DNA from: Brevundimonas sp. Root608
Lineage (GTDB): Bacteria > Pseudomonadota > Alphaproteobacteria > Caulobacterales > Caulobacteraceae
Length of the DNA stretch: 64,000 nt
NCBI RefSeq assembly: GCF_001427825.1
Contig: NZ_LMGT01000007.1
Location: 1-64,000, forward strand
Direction: 5' to 3'
Notes under the pieces: model-generated
What the model was told of the DNA's origin: nothing
What the model saw: only the letters and a program-made list of their open reading frames with translations
Database searches by the model: none
Part shown: one piece after another, positions 8,292-17,311 of the stretch
How the letters are laid out: each line of letters begins with the position of its first letter
How positions within the stretch are numbered: the first letter of the stretch is position 1
Position numbers and translations under genes: made by a program

Positions 8292-9227
8292 TCAGTCCTC
8301 AAGCCCCACCAGTGATCTTGAAAAGGCCCGCGCGTCGAAGGGTTGCAGGTCGTCGATCCCCTCGCCCACCCCGATCAGCTTGATCGGGGCGTCCGAGGCC
8401 TGGGCGACGGGCACCAGAACGCCGCCGCGCGCCGTGCCGTCCAGCTTGGTCATGACGAGGCCGGAGACATAGGCGGTGCGGCCGAAGATCTGTTCCTGGG
8501 CGAGGGCGTTGCGGCCCACGGTGGCGTCGAGCACCAGCAGGGTCTCATGCGGGGCCTCCGGATCGATCTTCTTCAGCACGCGCACGATCTTGAGCAGTTC
8601 GTCCATCAGGGCCGACTTGTTCTGCAGCCGGCCGGCGGTGTCGATCAGGACCACGTCATAGCCCTCGGCCCGGGCCCGGGTGTAGGCGTCGAAGGCGAGG
8701 CCGGCGGGATCGGCCCCGTCGCGGCGGCTTTCGAAGGTCGCGCCGGCGCGTTCGGCCCAGACCTTGAGCTGCTCGCGGGCTGCGGCGCGGAAGGTGTCGC
8801 AGGCCACGATCATCACCTTCGCGCCCTGGCCGGTCAGGTCGGCGGCGATCTTGCCGAGGGTGGTGGTCTTGCCCGAGCCGTTGACGCCGACGAACAGGGT
8901 GACGAAGGGGCGGGGGCCCGACAAGGGCTCGTAACGGGCCTCGTGGTTGACCAGTTCGGCGGCGACGGCCTCGGCCAGGGCTTCCTTGACCTCGCGCTCG
9001 TTGGCGCCGGTCCCGAAGCGCAGTTCGCGGAAGCGGGCGACGATGCGGTCGGTCGCGGCCGGCCCCAGATCGCTCTCCAGCAGGTGCTCTTCCAGCTGGT
9101 CGAGGGCGGCTTCGGAGAGCGGTTCCTTGACGAAGGCGGCGACGACCTGCTCGGTCATCTGTTTCGAGGAGCGGGAAAGGCCCTCGCTCAGGCGCGAGAG
9201 CCAGCCCTTTTTCGGCGTGTCGTTCAT
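8292..9227 (-). CDS. ftsY: Signal recognition particle receptor FtsY
   Basis: A 311-residue SRP GTPase that docks ribosome-nascent chain complexes at the inner membrane. It has a short N-domain (residues about 1-100), then the G domain with GVNGSGKTTT (P-loop), DTFRAAAREQL (the SRP-type G2 insertion), DTAGR (G3) and TKLDGTARGG (G4). The acidic A domain of E. coli FtsY is missing, as is usual in Alphaproteobacteria. It is the first gene of an ftsY-yciB unit. Confidence 0.97.
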   Translation of the reverse strand: MNDTPKKGWLSRLSEGLSRSSKQMTEQVVAAFVKEPLSEAALDQLEEHLLESDLGPAATDRIVARFRELRFGTGANEREVKEALAEAVAAELVNHEARYEPLSGPRPFVTLFVGVNGSGKTTTLGKIAADLTGQGAKVMIVACDTFRAAAREQLKVWAERAGATFESRRDGADPAGLAFDAYTRARAEGYDVVLIDTAGRLQNKSALMDELLKIVRVLKKIDPEAPHETLLVLDATVGRNALAQEQIFGRTAYVSGLVMTKLDGTARGGVLVPVAQASDAPIKLIGVGEGIDDLQPFDARAFSRSLVGLED

Positions 9228-9293
9228 GGGTTGGCTTTAGCGGGGCAATGCGGGCGCGTCACGTTATCTCGCGTCGCCTTCCCTCCTTCCGTC

Positions 9294-9420
9294 ATCCTCG
9301 GGCTTGACCCGAGGATCAGACGTCGGGCCGGGCTATGCGGTTGAGACGGCCACGCGGGTGGGTCCCCACGTTCAACGACGGAGCGCCGGACGGTCCGATC
9401 CTCGGGTCAAGCCCGAGGAT
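9294..9420. repeat. Paired inverted copies of a 23-bp palindrome
   Basis: The 23 bases at 9294-9316 (ATCCTCGGGCTTGACCCGAG plus GAT) are nearly palindromic themselves and recur as an exact inverted copy at 9398-9420. About 80 bases separate them. The repeat fills most of the 281-bp gap between the divergent ftsY and nadE genes. I see no other feature in that gap apart from the nadE start region. Confidence 0.85.
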
Positions 9421-9508
9421 AACGGTCCGGGAGCCGGGATCGGGGGGGCGCCAGGAGTGACCGCCGCGCGTTGTCACGCTAGAACGCCCTGAGCCAGGAA
9501 GCCCGCCC

Positions 9509-11569
9509 TTGACCAAGCCCCACCCGTTCCATTCCCCCGCCGCCCACGGCTTCGTCCGCGTGGCCGCCGCGACGCCGGTGGTGCACACCGCCGACCCGGT
9601 CGCCAATGCGGAGGAACACATCGCCCTGATCCGTCAGGCGGGCGCGCAGGGCGTGGACCTGATCGTGTTTCCGGAGCTGTCGCTGAGCGGCTACGCCATC
9701 GACGACCTCGTGATGCAGGCGGCCCTGCTGGACGAGGTCGAGCGGCAGATCGACCGCATCGCCCAGGAGACGAAGGACGTCGGCGTCATCGCCGTCATCG
9801 GCGCCCCCGTCCGGCACGAGGAGCGGCTCTACAACACCGCCGTGGTCATGTCCCACGGCTGGCTCTGGGGCGTCGTCCCCAAGACCTACCTGCCCAATTA
9901 CCGGGAGTACTATGAGAAGCGCTGGTTCTCCGCCGCCTCGCCTGAGCTGTATTCCGGCAGCGGCTGCAATCTGGCCGGCTTCTGCACCGGCTTCGGCGCC
10001 AATCTGATCTTCAGCGTTGAGGACCGGCCGGGTTTCGTCTTCGGCGCGGAGATCTGCGAGGATTACTGGGCTCCGCTTCCGCCCTCGACCCGTCAGGCGC
10101 TCGCCGGCGCCCGCATCCTGCTGAACCTCTCGGCGTCCAATGTGGTGATCGGCAAGTCCGACGACCGGGCCATGTTGTCGTCCAGCCAATCGGCGCGGGC
10201 GATGGCCGCCTACGTCTTCACCGCCTCGGGCTGGGGCGAAAGCACCACCGACCTCGCCTGGGACGGACAGGCCACGATCCACGAACTGGGCGCGAAGCTG
10301 GCCGAGGGCGAGCGGTTCTCGATGGAGAGCCACCTGACCATCGCCGACATCGACGTCGAGCGGATCGGCCTCGAACGCCAGCGCAACGGCACCTTCGCCG
10401 ATTGCACGCGGCGAGAGGTGAAGCCGGGCGATTTCATCGACGTTTCCATTCGCGACGCCGGGCGCGGGCGCGCTTCCGGCGACCTGATCCGTCCGCTGGA
10501 CCGTTTCCCCTTCGTGCCCGACGACCCGGCGCGGCTGGACCAGGACTGCTACGAGGCCTTCAACATCCAGGTCCAGGGCCTGATGCGCCGGATGAAGGCG
10601 ACCAACGGCGAGCGCGTCGTGATCGGCGTCTCGGGCGGGCTGGATTCGACCCAGGCCTTGCTGGTCGCCTGCCGGGCGTTCGACCGGCTGAATCTGCCGC
10701 GGTCGAACATCCTGGGCTTCACCCTGCCCGGGTTCGCCACCTCGGAAGGGACCAGGTCCAACGCCTGGACCCTGATGAAGGCGCTGGGGATCACTGGGTC
10801 CGAGATCGACATCCGTCCGGCGGCGACCCGGATGCTGAACGACATCGGCCATCCGTTCGCCATGGGCGAGCCGGTGCATGACATCACCTTCGAGAACGTG
10901 CAGGCCGGTTTGAGGACGGACTATCTGTTCCGCCTGGCCAATCGGCACCATGCCTTCGTGCTGGGCACGGGCGATCTGTCGGAGCTGGCGCTGGGCTGGG
11001 CCACCTATGGCGTCGGCGACCACATGAGCCACTACAACGTCAACGGCGGGGTGGCCAAGACCCTGATCCGGCACCTGATCCGCTGGGTGGCGGCGAAGGA
11101 ACTGGTCGGCGCGGACGCCAGCCCGACGCTGCGCGCCATCCTCGACACGGAAATCTCGCCCGAACTGGTGCCCGCAGGCGCGGACGGAAAGATTCAGTCC
11201 ACGGAAGAGACCGTCGGCCCCTATGCGTTGAACGACTTCTTCCTGTTCTACGTCACCCGCTTCGGGCTGAGGCCGTCGAAGGTGGCGTATCTGGCGCACC
11301 AGGCGTGGAAGGACGCGGCGACCGGCCACTGGCCGGCGGACACGCCGGAGGCCGAGCGGGTCGCCTATGACCTGCCGGTGATCAAGGCGTGGCTGCGGAA
11401 ATTCCTGTTCCGCTTCTTCCAGACCAGCCAGTTCAAGCGCTCGGCCCTGCCCAACGGGCCCAAGGTGGTGACCGGCGGCTCGCTGTCGCCGCGCGGCGAC
11501 TGGCGCGCGCCGTCCGACGCCACGGCGCGGGTGTGGCTGGACGAGCTGGACGCCAACGTTCCGGATTAG
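9509..11569 (+). CDS. nadE: Glutamine-dependent NAD+ synthetase
   Basis: A 686-residue two-domain enzyme that amidates nicotinic acid adenine dinucleotide to NAD+ using ammonia made from glutamine. The N-terminal nitrilase-type glutaminase has the triad Glu56 (FPELSLSGY), Lys125 ([17 protein letters not shown]) and Cys183 (GAEICEDYW). The C-terminal synthetase has the PP-loop SGGLDST beginning at Ser375 and [15 protein letters not shown]. The start is a TTG at 9509; no ATG lies near the conserved N-terminus. The length fits the long bacterial glutamine-dependent form. Assignment is secure. Confidence 0.97.
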   Translation: MTKPHPFHSPAAHGFVRVAAATPVVHTADPVANAEEHIALIRQAGAQGVDLIVFPELSLSGYAIDDLVMQAALLDEVERQIDRIAQETKDVGVIAVIGAPVRHEERLYNTAVVMSHGWLWGVVPKTYLPNYREYYEKRWFSAASPELYSGSGCNLAGFCTGFGANLIFSVEDRPGFVFGAEICEDYWAPLPPSTRQALAGARILLNLSASNVVIGKSDDRAMLSSSQSARAMAAYVFTASGWGESTTDLAWDGQATIHELGAKLAEGERFSMESHLTIADIDVERIGLERQRNGTFADCTRREVKPGDFIDVSIRDAGRGRASGDLIRPLDRFPFVPDDPARLDQDCYEAFNIQVQGLMRRMKATNGERVVIGVSGGLDSTQALLVACRAFDRLNLPRSNILGFTLPGFATSEGTRSNAWTLMKALGITGSEIDIRPAATRMLNDIGHPFAMGEPVHDITFENVQAGLRTDYLFRLANRHHAFVLGTGDLSELALGWATYGVGDHMSHYNVNGGVAKTLIRHLIRWVAAKELVGADASPTLRAILDTEISPELVPAGADGKIQSTEETVGPYALNDFFLFYVTRFGLRPSKVAYLAHQAWKDAATGHWPADTPEAERVAYDLPVIKAWLRKFLFRFFQTSQFKRSALPNGPKVVTGGSLSPRGDWRAPSDATARVWLDELDANVPD

Positions 11570-11622
11570 GGATCATGCAGCAGGAATAGAGCGGCCCGAT
11601 CTGCTGCTGCCTGCTGCCTCGT

Positions 11623-12498
11623 TCAGGGCAGCTCGTTCAGGAACGGGAAGATCGCCGCCTTGACCTCGGCCTCGTCCAGCATGGGCGCGTGGCCGATGCC
11701 GGGGGCCTCGACATAGTCCATCTTCGGGGCCCGCTTGCGCATCTTCGCCGCGATCCCGGGGCTCAGCAGGTCCGAGTTTTCGCCACGCACCAGCAGGACG
11801 GGACGGCCCCTGGCCAGGCGGTTGAACATCGGCCACAGGTTGGGGACCAGGGCTTTCGCGCCGGCGGCTCGGATCGGCACGGCGATGTCGGGATCATAGT
11901 CCAGCACCGGCGCGCCCTCGGTCCCGATCCTGAAGGTGCGGCGGGCGAAGGCGTCCCAGTCGGCGTCCGTATAATGGGGGAAGGCGACGGCGTTGATCGT
12001 CTTCACATAGGCCGCGGCCTCGGGCCAGCCGGGGGTGTCGACGGGCTGGCCGGAATAGGCGGCGATGCGCATCAGCCCCTCCTTCGCCACCTCGGGGCCG
12101 ATGTCATTGAGGATGGCGCCGGCGATGACCTTCGAACGGATGGCGGCCAGGGCCATGGTGATCAGGCCGCCCATGGAGGTGCCGAGGAAGACGGCGCGCT
12201 CGATCCCCGACTGGTTCAGCAGGGCCAGCACGTCCTGGGCGTAGGTCGCGGGCTGGTAGGTCATCGGGTCCGGCGCGCGGTCGGACCGGCCGCGGCCGCG
12301 GATGTCGACGGCCAGGACCCGGCGGCCGCTCTGGGCGATCAGGGGGGCGATGGCGTCGAAATCCGCCGAATTGCGCGTCAGCCCATGGATGGCGATGACC
12401 GGCAGTTTCGCGGGACCCGCCGCCGCCGCATAGTCGCGGGCGTAGAGGCTGAGGCCGTCGGCGCTGGTCCAGCGGCGGTCGGCGAAGGTCTGGGTCAT
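11623..12498 (-). CDS. Alpha/beta hydrolase
   Basis: A 291-residue soluble alpha/beta-hydrolase. It shows the oxyanion motif HGLTRNSADF, the nucleophile elbow GTSMGG, a likely acid Asp in GENSDLLS and His in GIGHAPML near the C-terminus, with a cap insertion between. Sequence style resembles carboxylesterases and 3-oxoadipate enol-lactonase relatives, but no pathway partner is next to it, so the substrate is unknown. It is convergent with nadE; the 53-base gap holds a GCAGCAGG/CCTGCTGC inverted repeat that could form a weak shared hairpin. Confidence 0.88.
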   Translation of the reverse strand: MTQTFADRRWTSADGLSLYARDYAAAAGPAKLPVIAIHGLTRNSADFDAIAPLIAQSGRRVLAVDIRGRGRSDRAPDPMTYQPATYAQDVLALLNQSGIERAVFLGTSMGGLITMALAAIRSKVIAGAILNDIGPEVAKEGLMRIAAYSGQPVDTPGWPEAAAYVKTINAVAFPHYTDADWDAFARRTFRIGTEGAPVLDYDPDIAVPIRAAGAKALVPNLWPMFNRLARGRPVLLVRGENSDLLSPGIAAKMRKRAPKMDYVEAPGIGHAPMLDEAEVKAAIFPFLNELP

Positions 12499-12567
12499 GC
12501 GAGGCTCCGGGCGGTCAGACCCCAGCTTATTTCATCAGGGAAGGAAATCCCACAGCCGGGGCTGCGG

Positions 12568-13080
12568 CTAATGGCCGAGCAGGTCCCGGACGAAGGCGTC
12601 CAGATCTCCGCCCTCGAACAGGAAGCCGGGGACGCCGGCGCGCCGGGCGGCCTCCAGGTCGGACGCCTGGTCGCCGATCAGGAAACTCTTCGCCGGGTCG
12701 ATATTGTGATCGGCGACGGCCCTCAGGATCATGCCGGGATTGGGTTTGCGGTCGGGATGGTCCGGATGGATCCAGGCCTCGACCCGGCCCTCGGAATGGA
12801 AGGGGCAGGCGTAGACGGCGCCGATGATCGCGCCCCGGGCCGCCAGCCGCCGCACGATCAGGGCGTTGAACGCCTTCATCTGCTCTTCGGTGAACAGGCC
12901 GCGCGCCACGCCCGACTGGTTGGTGACGATGACGCACAGATAGCCCAGCTGGTTCAGGCGCCGCACGGCCTCGCCCGCGCCGGGCGTCAGGCGCAGATGC
13001 TCTTCCAGATGGGGATAGCCGGTGTCCTCGATCAGCACGCCGTCGCGATCGAGAAACACGGCGGGAACGCCGGTGGTCAT
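12568..13080 (-). CDS. gmhB: HAD-IIIA phosphatase, GmhB-like (heptose bisphosphate phosphatase)
   Basis: A 170-residue HAD phosphatase. Motif I is FLDRDGVLIEDTGYP (Asp11, Asp13), motif II TNQSG, and motifs III/IV KPNPGMI and IGDQASDL. The layout matches GmhB, which removes the 7-phosphate (or 1-phosphate) of heptose bisphosphate during LPS inner-core synthesis. The usual zinc loop ends in CDCRKP, but here it reads HPDHPDRKP after CPFH, so the metal site is altered. I used ATG 13080; an upstream start at 13107 would add nine unlikely residues. A histidinol-phosphatase role is less likely. Next door are genes for an LPS sugar. Confidence 0.8.
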   Translation of the reverse strand: MTTGVPAVFLDRDGVLIEDTGYPHLEEHLRLTPGAGEAVRRLNQLGYLCVIVTNQSGVARGLFTEEQMKAFNALIVRRLAARGAIIGAVYACPFHSEGRVEAWIHPDHPDRKPNPGMILRAVADHNIDPAKSFLIGDQASDLEAARRAGVPGFLFEGGDLDAFVRDLLGH

Positions 13081-13245
13081 GGTCGTTGCGCATACGGCGC
13101 CGTACACCCTCGTTGCAACCCGTCACGCGAAGTGACGGGCGGCGGTTTGGCGTGGCGGCGTCCGATTTGGTAGGAGGCGCGACCAAAGCGTCGCCCTCCG
13201 GGGCGGCGTCGCTTTCGCCATGCGCGACCGGAGGACCAAGCCGCC

Positions 13246-14403
13246 ATGACCATCCCCTTCATCGACCTGCAGGCCCAGCGCCTTCGCCTGAACGGCAAGA
13301 TCGAGGCCGCGGTGCAGGAGGCCGTCGTCGCCGGCGCCTGGGTCATGGGGCCGCAGGTGCGCCAGTTCGAAGCCGACCTCGCCGCCTTCGGCCAGGCGAA
13401 ACACGCCCTGGGCTGCGCCAACGGCACCGACGCCCTGGCCCTGCCGCTGATGGCCTGGGGGATCGGGCGCGGCGATGCGGTCTTCACGCCCAGCTTCACC
13501 TTCGCCGCCACCGCCGAGATCGTGCCGTGGTTCGACGCCGAGCCGGTGTTCATCGACGTCGACGCCACGACCTACAACATGGACCCCGGCCATCTCGAGG
13601 CGGCCATCGAGGCGACACTGAAGGAAGGCCGGCTGAAGCCGCGCGTGGTCATCGCCGTCGACCTGTTCGGCCAGCCCGCCGACTACCCGGCCATCAAGGC
13701 GATCTGCGACAGGTACGGCCTGAAACTGATCGCGGATTCGGCCCAGGGATTCGGCTGCACCATTGATGGCGAGCATCCGCTGAAATGGGCCGACATCACC
13801 ACCACCAGCTTCTTCCCGGCCAAGCCCCTGGGCTGCTACGGCGACGGCGGGGCGGTGCTGACCAATGACGACGACCTGGCCCAGATGATCGATTCCCTGC
13901 GCGTGCACGGCAAGGCGGTGGCGCGCGATCTGGAAGGCAAGACCTTCGACCACGACCCCAAATACCTGAACATGCGCATCGGCCTGAACAGCCGTCTGGA
14001 CACCATCCAGGCCGCCGTCCTGATCGAGAAGCTGAAGGTCTTCGGTCAGGAGATCGAATGGCGCAACCGCATCGCCGCCCGCTACAATGAAGGTCTGCGC
14101 GCGCACGTGGCGGCCGTGCCGGACGTGCCCGCCGGAAACGTCTCCAACTGGGCCCAGTACACGATCGAGCACGAGGACCGCGACGGTCTGGCGGCGCATC
14201 TGAAGGACCAGGGCGTGCCGACCGCGGTCTATTATCCGATCCCGCTGCACCTGCAGCCGGCCTACGATCGGTATCCGCGCGGGCCGCAGGGTCTGCCGGT
14301 GACCGAACGGCTGATGCAGCGGGTGATCAGCCTGCCCATGCACGCCGACCTCGACGAGGCGACGCAGGACAGGATCATCGCGGCGGTCGCCAGCTTCGAC
14401 TAA
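13246..14403 (+). CDS. gnnB: DegT/DnrJ family sugar aminotransferase, probable GnnB
   Basis: A 385-residue PLP-dependent aminotransferase of the DegT/DnrJ/EryC1 family. The N-terminus MTIPFIDLQAQ, the cofactor Lys193 in SFFPAKPLGCYGDGGA, and the substrate-binding block NMRIGLNSRLDTIQAAVL are typical. It acts on a 3-keto nucleotide sugar. The next gene is a Gfo/Idh dehydrogenase and no acetyltransferase follows. The pair therefore fits GnnB/GnnA, which make UDP-GlcNAc3N for the 2,3-diamino-2,3-dideoxyglucose lipid A of Caulobacterales (established chemistry; assignment here inferred). A WbpE-type O-antigen role is the alternative. Confidence 0.8.
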   Translation: MTIPFIDLQAQRLRLNGKIEAAVQEAVVAGAWVMGPQVRQFEADLAAFGQAKHALGCANGTDALALPLMAWGIGRGDAVFTPSFTFAATAEIVPWFDAEPVFIDVDATTYNMDPGHLEAAIEATLKEGRLKPRVVIAVDLFGQPADYPAIKAICDRYGLKLIADSAQGFGCTIDGEHPLKWADITTTSFFPAKPLGCYGDGGAVLTNDDDLAQMIDSLRVHGKAVARDLEGKTFDHDPKYLNMRIGLNSRLDTIQAAVLIEKLKVFGQEIEWRNRIAARYNEGLRAHVAAVPDVPAGNVSNWAQYTIEHEDRDGLAAHLKDQGVPTAVYYPIPLHLQPAYDRYPRGPQGLPVTERLMQRVISLPMHADLDEATQDRIIAAVASFD

Positions 14404-14412
14404 GGTTCGCGC

Positions 14413-15348
14413 ATGACCCAACATCTTCCCCCGCTCAGGATCGGCGTCGCCGGCGTCGGCGTCATGGGGCGCAACCACGCCCGCGTGCTGTCGGACATCC
14501 GCGACTTCGACCTGACCGCCGTCTTCGACCCGGACGCCGCGACGTCCGGGGGCGTGGCCGGCCTGTATGACGCCGCGGCCTTCACCAGGGCGGCGGACTT
14601 CATCGCCGCCGGTCTGGACGCCGCCGTGGTCGCCACGCCCAACCGGCACCACGCCGACCTGGGCGTCGCCCTGCTGGAGGCCGGGGTGCATGTGCTGGTC
14701 GAAAAGCCGATCGCCGCCACCGTCGCCGACGCCCGGCGCCTGATCGACGCGGCCATGGCCAACAACCGCGTGCTCATGGTCGGCCAGGTCGAACGCTTCA
14801 ATCCGGCGGTCGAGGCGGTCAAGCGCGCCATCGACGGCGAGGACGTCATCTCGATCCAGATCACCCGCGTCGGACCCTTCCCGCCGCGCATGGGCGAGGT
14901 CGGGGTGGTCATCGATCTGGCGGTGCATGACATCGACATCATCCGTCATCTGACGGAGTCCGAGATCGTCGAGGTCCAGCCCCAGCTGGCCCGCACCAAG
15001 GCCGAGCGCGAGGACACGGCCCTGCTGCAGTTCAGGCTGGAGAACGGGACCATCGCCCACATCACGACCAACTGGGTCACGCCCTACAAGGTGCGCACCC
15101 TGCAGGTCGCCACGAGGAACAAATTCGTGGTCGCCGACCTGATCACCCGTCAGGTCACGGAGTATTTCGGTCAGCAGCCCGACGGCTCCTACCAGACCCG
15201 CGCCGTCAACAGCTGGCCGGCCGAGCCGCTGAAGAAGGAGCTGGAGGCCTTCGCCCACGCGATCCGCACCGGCGAGCCCCCGGCGGTGACGGGCGAGGAC
15301 GGGTTGAGGAACCTGGAAGTGGCGTTGCGGTGTCTGGGGGAGGGCTAG
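14413..15348 (+). CDS. gnnA: Gfo/Idh/MocA family sugar dehydrogenase, probable GnnA
   Basis: A 311-residue NAD(P)-dependent oxidoreductase. It has the Rossmann motif GVAGVGVMGRNHARVL at the N-terminus, VEKPIA (catalytic-lysine motif), and a C-terminal alpha/beta domain containing DLAVHDIDIIRHL. It starts 9 bases after the aminotransferase stop, so they form one operon. The expected reaction is oxidation of UDP-GlcNAc at C3 to the ketone used by the neighbouring aminotransferase. A phosphatase for LPS heptose lies just upstream on the other strand. The general class is certain, the substrate inferred. Confidence 0.78.
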   Translation: MTQHLPPLRIGVAGVGVMGRNHARVLSDIRDFDLTAVFDPDAATSGGVAGLYDAAAFTRAADFIAAGLDAAVVATPNRHHADLGVALLEAGVHVLVEKPIAATVADARRLIDAAMANNRVLMVGQVERFNPAVEAVKRAIDGEDVISIQITRVGPFPPRMGEVGVVIDLAVHDIDIIRHLTESEIVEVQPQLARTKAEREDTALLQFRLENGTIAHITTNWVTPYKVRTLQVATRNKFVVADLITRQVTEYFGQQPDGSYQTRAVNSWPAEPLKKELEAFAHAIRTGEPPAVTGEDGLRNLEVALRCLGEG

Positions 15349-15360
15349 GCCTGCCTCCAT

Positions 15361-15570
15361 AACGCTCATCCCGGCGAAAGCCGGGCTTTCCGGCGGGGCC
15401 CGGCGGTCCGAAGATTCATCACAAAGCACACGAAGCGACTCCACGAAGGGCACAAAGGGGCCCGTGCCCGGCGCTGATACCTTCGTGCCCCTCCTGACCC
15501 TTGGTGTCCTTTGTGATGAACCTCCGGGCTTCGAACCACGACGCATCGGTTCCGGCTTCGCCGGGATGCA
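15361..15570. repeat. Long nested inverted-repeat element, copy A
   Basis: Outer arms CATCCCGGCGAAAGCCGGG (15367-15385) and CCGGCTTCGCCGGGATG (15552-15568) are complementary apart from one extra base pair. Inner arms TTCATCACAAAG (15415-15426) and CTTTGTGATGAA (15509-15520) are perfect, and shorter matches (GGGCACAAAGGGG against CCTTCGTGCCCC) lie inside. The whole could fold as one long imperfect hairpin. A second copy is at 17083-17275 and a fragment at 22811-22890. There is no open reading frame inside, so it is non-coding. Confidence 0.85.
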
Positions 15571-15573
15571 GGA

Positions 15574-16059
15574 TCAACCCTGTCCCACCACCTGCATCCC
15601 CAGCCATTCCGCCACCAGCGCGGGCTTGTCCGCCCCCTCGATCTCGACCGTGACCTCGTGCTTGAGCAGCCAGCGGCCGCCGCCCTTGTCCTCGGCGGAC
15701 AGGAGCTTGAACCGTCCACGGACGTTTGACCCGGTCAGCACGGGGGCGAGGAAACGCAATTTGTCGAAGCCGTAGTTGACGCCCATCACCACCCCCTCCA
15801 GCGGCGGGACGGCGTCATAGGTCATGGCCGACAGCAGGCTGAGGGTCAGGAAGCCGTGGGCGATCGTGCCCCCGAACGGGGTTTTCGCCGCCGCCACGGG
15901 ATCGACGTGGATGAACTGCCGGTCCTCGGTGATCTCGGCGAAGGCGTTGATGCGGGCCTGATCCACGCGGATCCAGCGACTGACGCCGACCTCCTGGCCG
16001 ATCAGGCCGGGCAGGTCGGCGACGGGGGTGGGCGTACCCTTGCGTTCGGTGCGGCTCAT
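15574..16059 (-). CDS. MaoC-like (R)-specific enoyl-CoA hydratase family protein
   Basis: A 161-residue single hot-dog-fold protein. INAFAEITEDRQFIHVDP followed by FGGTIAHGFLTLSLL is the MaoC/NodN hydratase pattern, with the catalytic Asp and His in the first block. It probably hydrates or dehydrates an acyl-CoA thioester. ATG 16059 gives the normal N-terminus; a longer frame upstream adds residues from the intergenic space. It follows the threonine dehydratase gene by about 10 bases on the same strand, which suggests one transcript without an obvious metabolic link. The acyl substrate is unknown. Confidence 0.88.
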   Translation of the reverse strand: MSRTERKGTPTPVADLPGLIGQEVGVSRWIRVDQARINAFAEITEDRQFIHVDPVAAAKTPFGGTIAHGFLTLSLLSAMTYDAVPPLEGVVMGVNYGFDKLRFLAPVLTGSNVRGRFKLLSAEDKGGGRWLLKHEVTVEIEGADKPALVAEWLGMQVVGQG

Positions 16060-16069
16060 GGACGGTTCC

Positions 16070-17074
16070 TCAGGCGACCGGGGTGAAACGGTCTTCGATG
16101 ATGGCGGCGAACAGGGCCGGGTCGACATTGCCGCCCGACAGGACGAGGGCGGTGGCGCGCCCGCGGGTCTCGACCTTGCCGGCCAGGACGGCGGCCAGCG
16201 ACACCGCGCCGCCCGGCTCGACCACCAGCTTCAGGGTGTGGAAGGCGTAGCGGACGGCCTCGGCCACCTCGGCGTCGGACACGGTCTCGACCCTGTCGAC
16301 GCGGCGGTTGATGGGGAAGGTCAGCTCGCCGGGCCGGTCGGTCATCAGGGCGTCGCAGATGGTGCCGGGGGCCGGCGCATAGGTCACCCTCTGACCCGCC
16401 GCGATCGACAGCTGCATGTCGTTGTAGTGCCGCGGCTCGACCGCGATCACCGGCACGTGCGGGGCCAGGGCGGCCATGGCCAGGTTGATGCCGGCGATCA
16501 GGCCTCCGCCCGAGGCGCCGCAGACCAGCTGGTCCAGCGGGGCGGCGCCCGCGGCCTTGGCCTGTTCGATGATCTCGAGGCCGGTCGTGCCCTGACCCTC
16601 GATGACGAAGGGATCGTCGAACGGGCGCACCAGAACCGAGCCCCGGGAGGCGGCGATCTCCTCGCCGATGGCCTCGCGGCTCTCGGTGTAGCGGTCGTAC
16701 ATCCGCACCTCGCCGCCGAAGGCGATCACGCCGTCCACCTTCACCTTCGGACTGTCGGCGGGCATGACGATGACGGCGCGGGCGCCCATCAATCGCGCCG
16801 CGCAGGCGACGGCCTGGGCGTGGTTGCCGGACGAATAGGCCACCACCCCGCGCTTCAGTTCGTCGGGCGTCAGGCGGCTGATGCGGTTGAAGGCGCCGCG
16901 GAATTTGAAGGCCCCGGCCACCTGCAGGGTCTCGGCCTTCATCAGGACGCGGCCGCCGACGCGTTCGTTCAGCGCCGGGCTCTCGATCAGGGGGGTGCGG
17001 ACGGCGTGACCGGCGATCTGGCGGGCGGCGTCCTGAACGCCGGAGAAGGAGGCGGTGTGCATGGACCGACTCAT
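16070..17074 (-). CDS. Threonine/serine dehydratase (PLP-dependent, single domain)
   Basis: A 334-residue fold-type II PLP enzyme that deaminates threonine to 2-oxobutyrate (or serine to pyruvate). The cofactor lysine is Lys57 in AGAFKFRGAFN; SSGNHAQA and the phosphate loop CGASGGGLIAG follow. There is no C-terminal ACT regulatory domain, so it resembles catabolic TdcB or serine racemase-like enzymes rather than feedback-inhibited IlvA. ATG at 17074 and 17062 are both possible starts; the second gives 330 residues. The upstream gap holds repeat copy B. Confidence 0.9.
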   Translation of the reverse strand: MSRSMHTASFSGVQDAARQIAGHAVRTPLIESPALNERVGGRVLMKAETLQVAGAFKFRGAFNRISRLTPDELKRGVVAYSSGNHAQAVACAARLMGARAVIVMPADSPKVKVDGVIAFGGEVRMYDRYTESREAIGEEIAASRGSVLVRPFDDPFVIEGQGTTGLEIIEQAKAAGAAPLDQLVCGASGGGLIAGINLAMAALAPHVPVIAVEPRHYNDMQLSIAAGQRVTYAPAPGTICDALMTDRPGELTFPINRRVDRVETVSDAEVAEAVRYAFHTLKLVVEPGGAVSLAAVLAGKVETRGRATALVLSGGNVDPALFAAIIEDRFTPVA

Positions 17075-17082
17075 ACCGGTCC

Positions 17083-17275
17083 GCCTGTCCCGGCGAAAGC
17101 CGGGCTTCCCAAGGTCGGAAGGTTCGTCACAAAGGGCACGAAGGGTGACGAAGGGCACAAGGAAACCTGTGCCTGGGTCCGACCCCTTCGTGTCCTTCGT
17201 GAGCCTTGGTGTTCTTCGGGATGAACCGGGCTCGCGGGCCGAGGCCAATGGGTTGCGGCTTCGCCGGGATGCACG
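17083..17275. repeat. Long nested inverted-repeat element, copy B
   Basis: Same arrangement as copy A: CCCGGCGAAAGCCGGG near 17089, then TTCGTCACAAAGGGCACGAA (17124-17143), a centre, CCTTCGTGTCCTTCGTGAG, then CTTCGGGATGAA and CGGCTTCGCCGGGATGCA (17256-17273). It separates the divergent threonine dehydratase and glpK genes, so their promoters must lie in or beside it. Copies A and B bracket the MaoC/dehydratase pair. Confidence 0.82.
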
Positions 17276-17311
17276 GTTTGAGGTTTGGGGCGGGCGTTCT
17301 AACGTCGCCCG

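Noticed and set aside
11577..11617. GCAGCAGG/CCTGCTGC hairpin between nadE and the hydrolase gene as a terminator
   Set aside because: The arms are simple CTG-type repeats without a T-run, so it is too weak to call.
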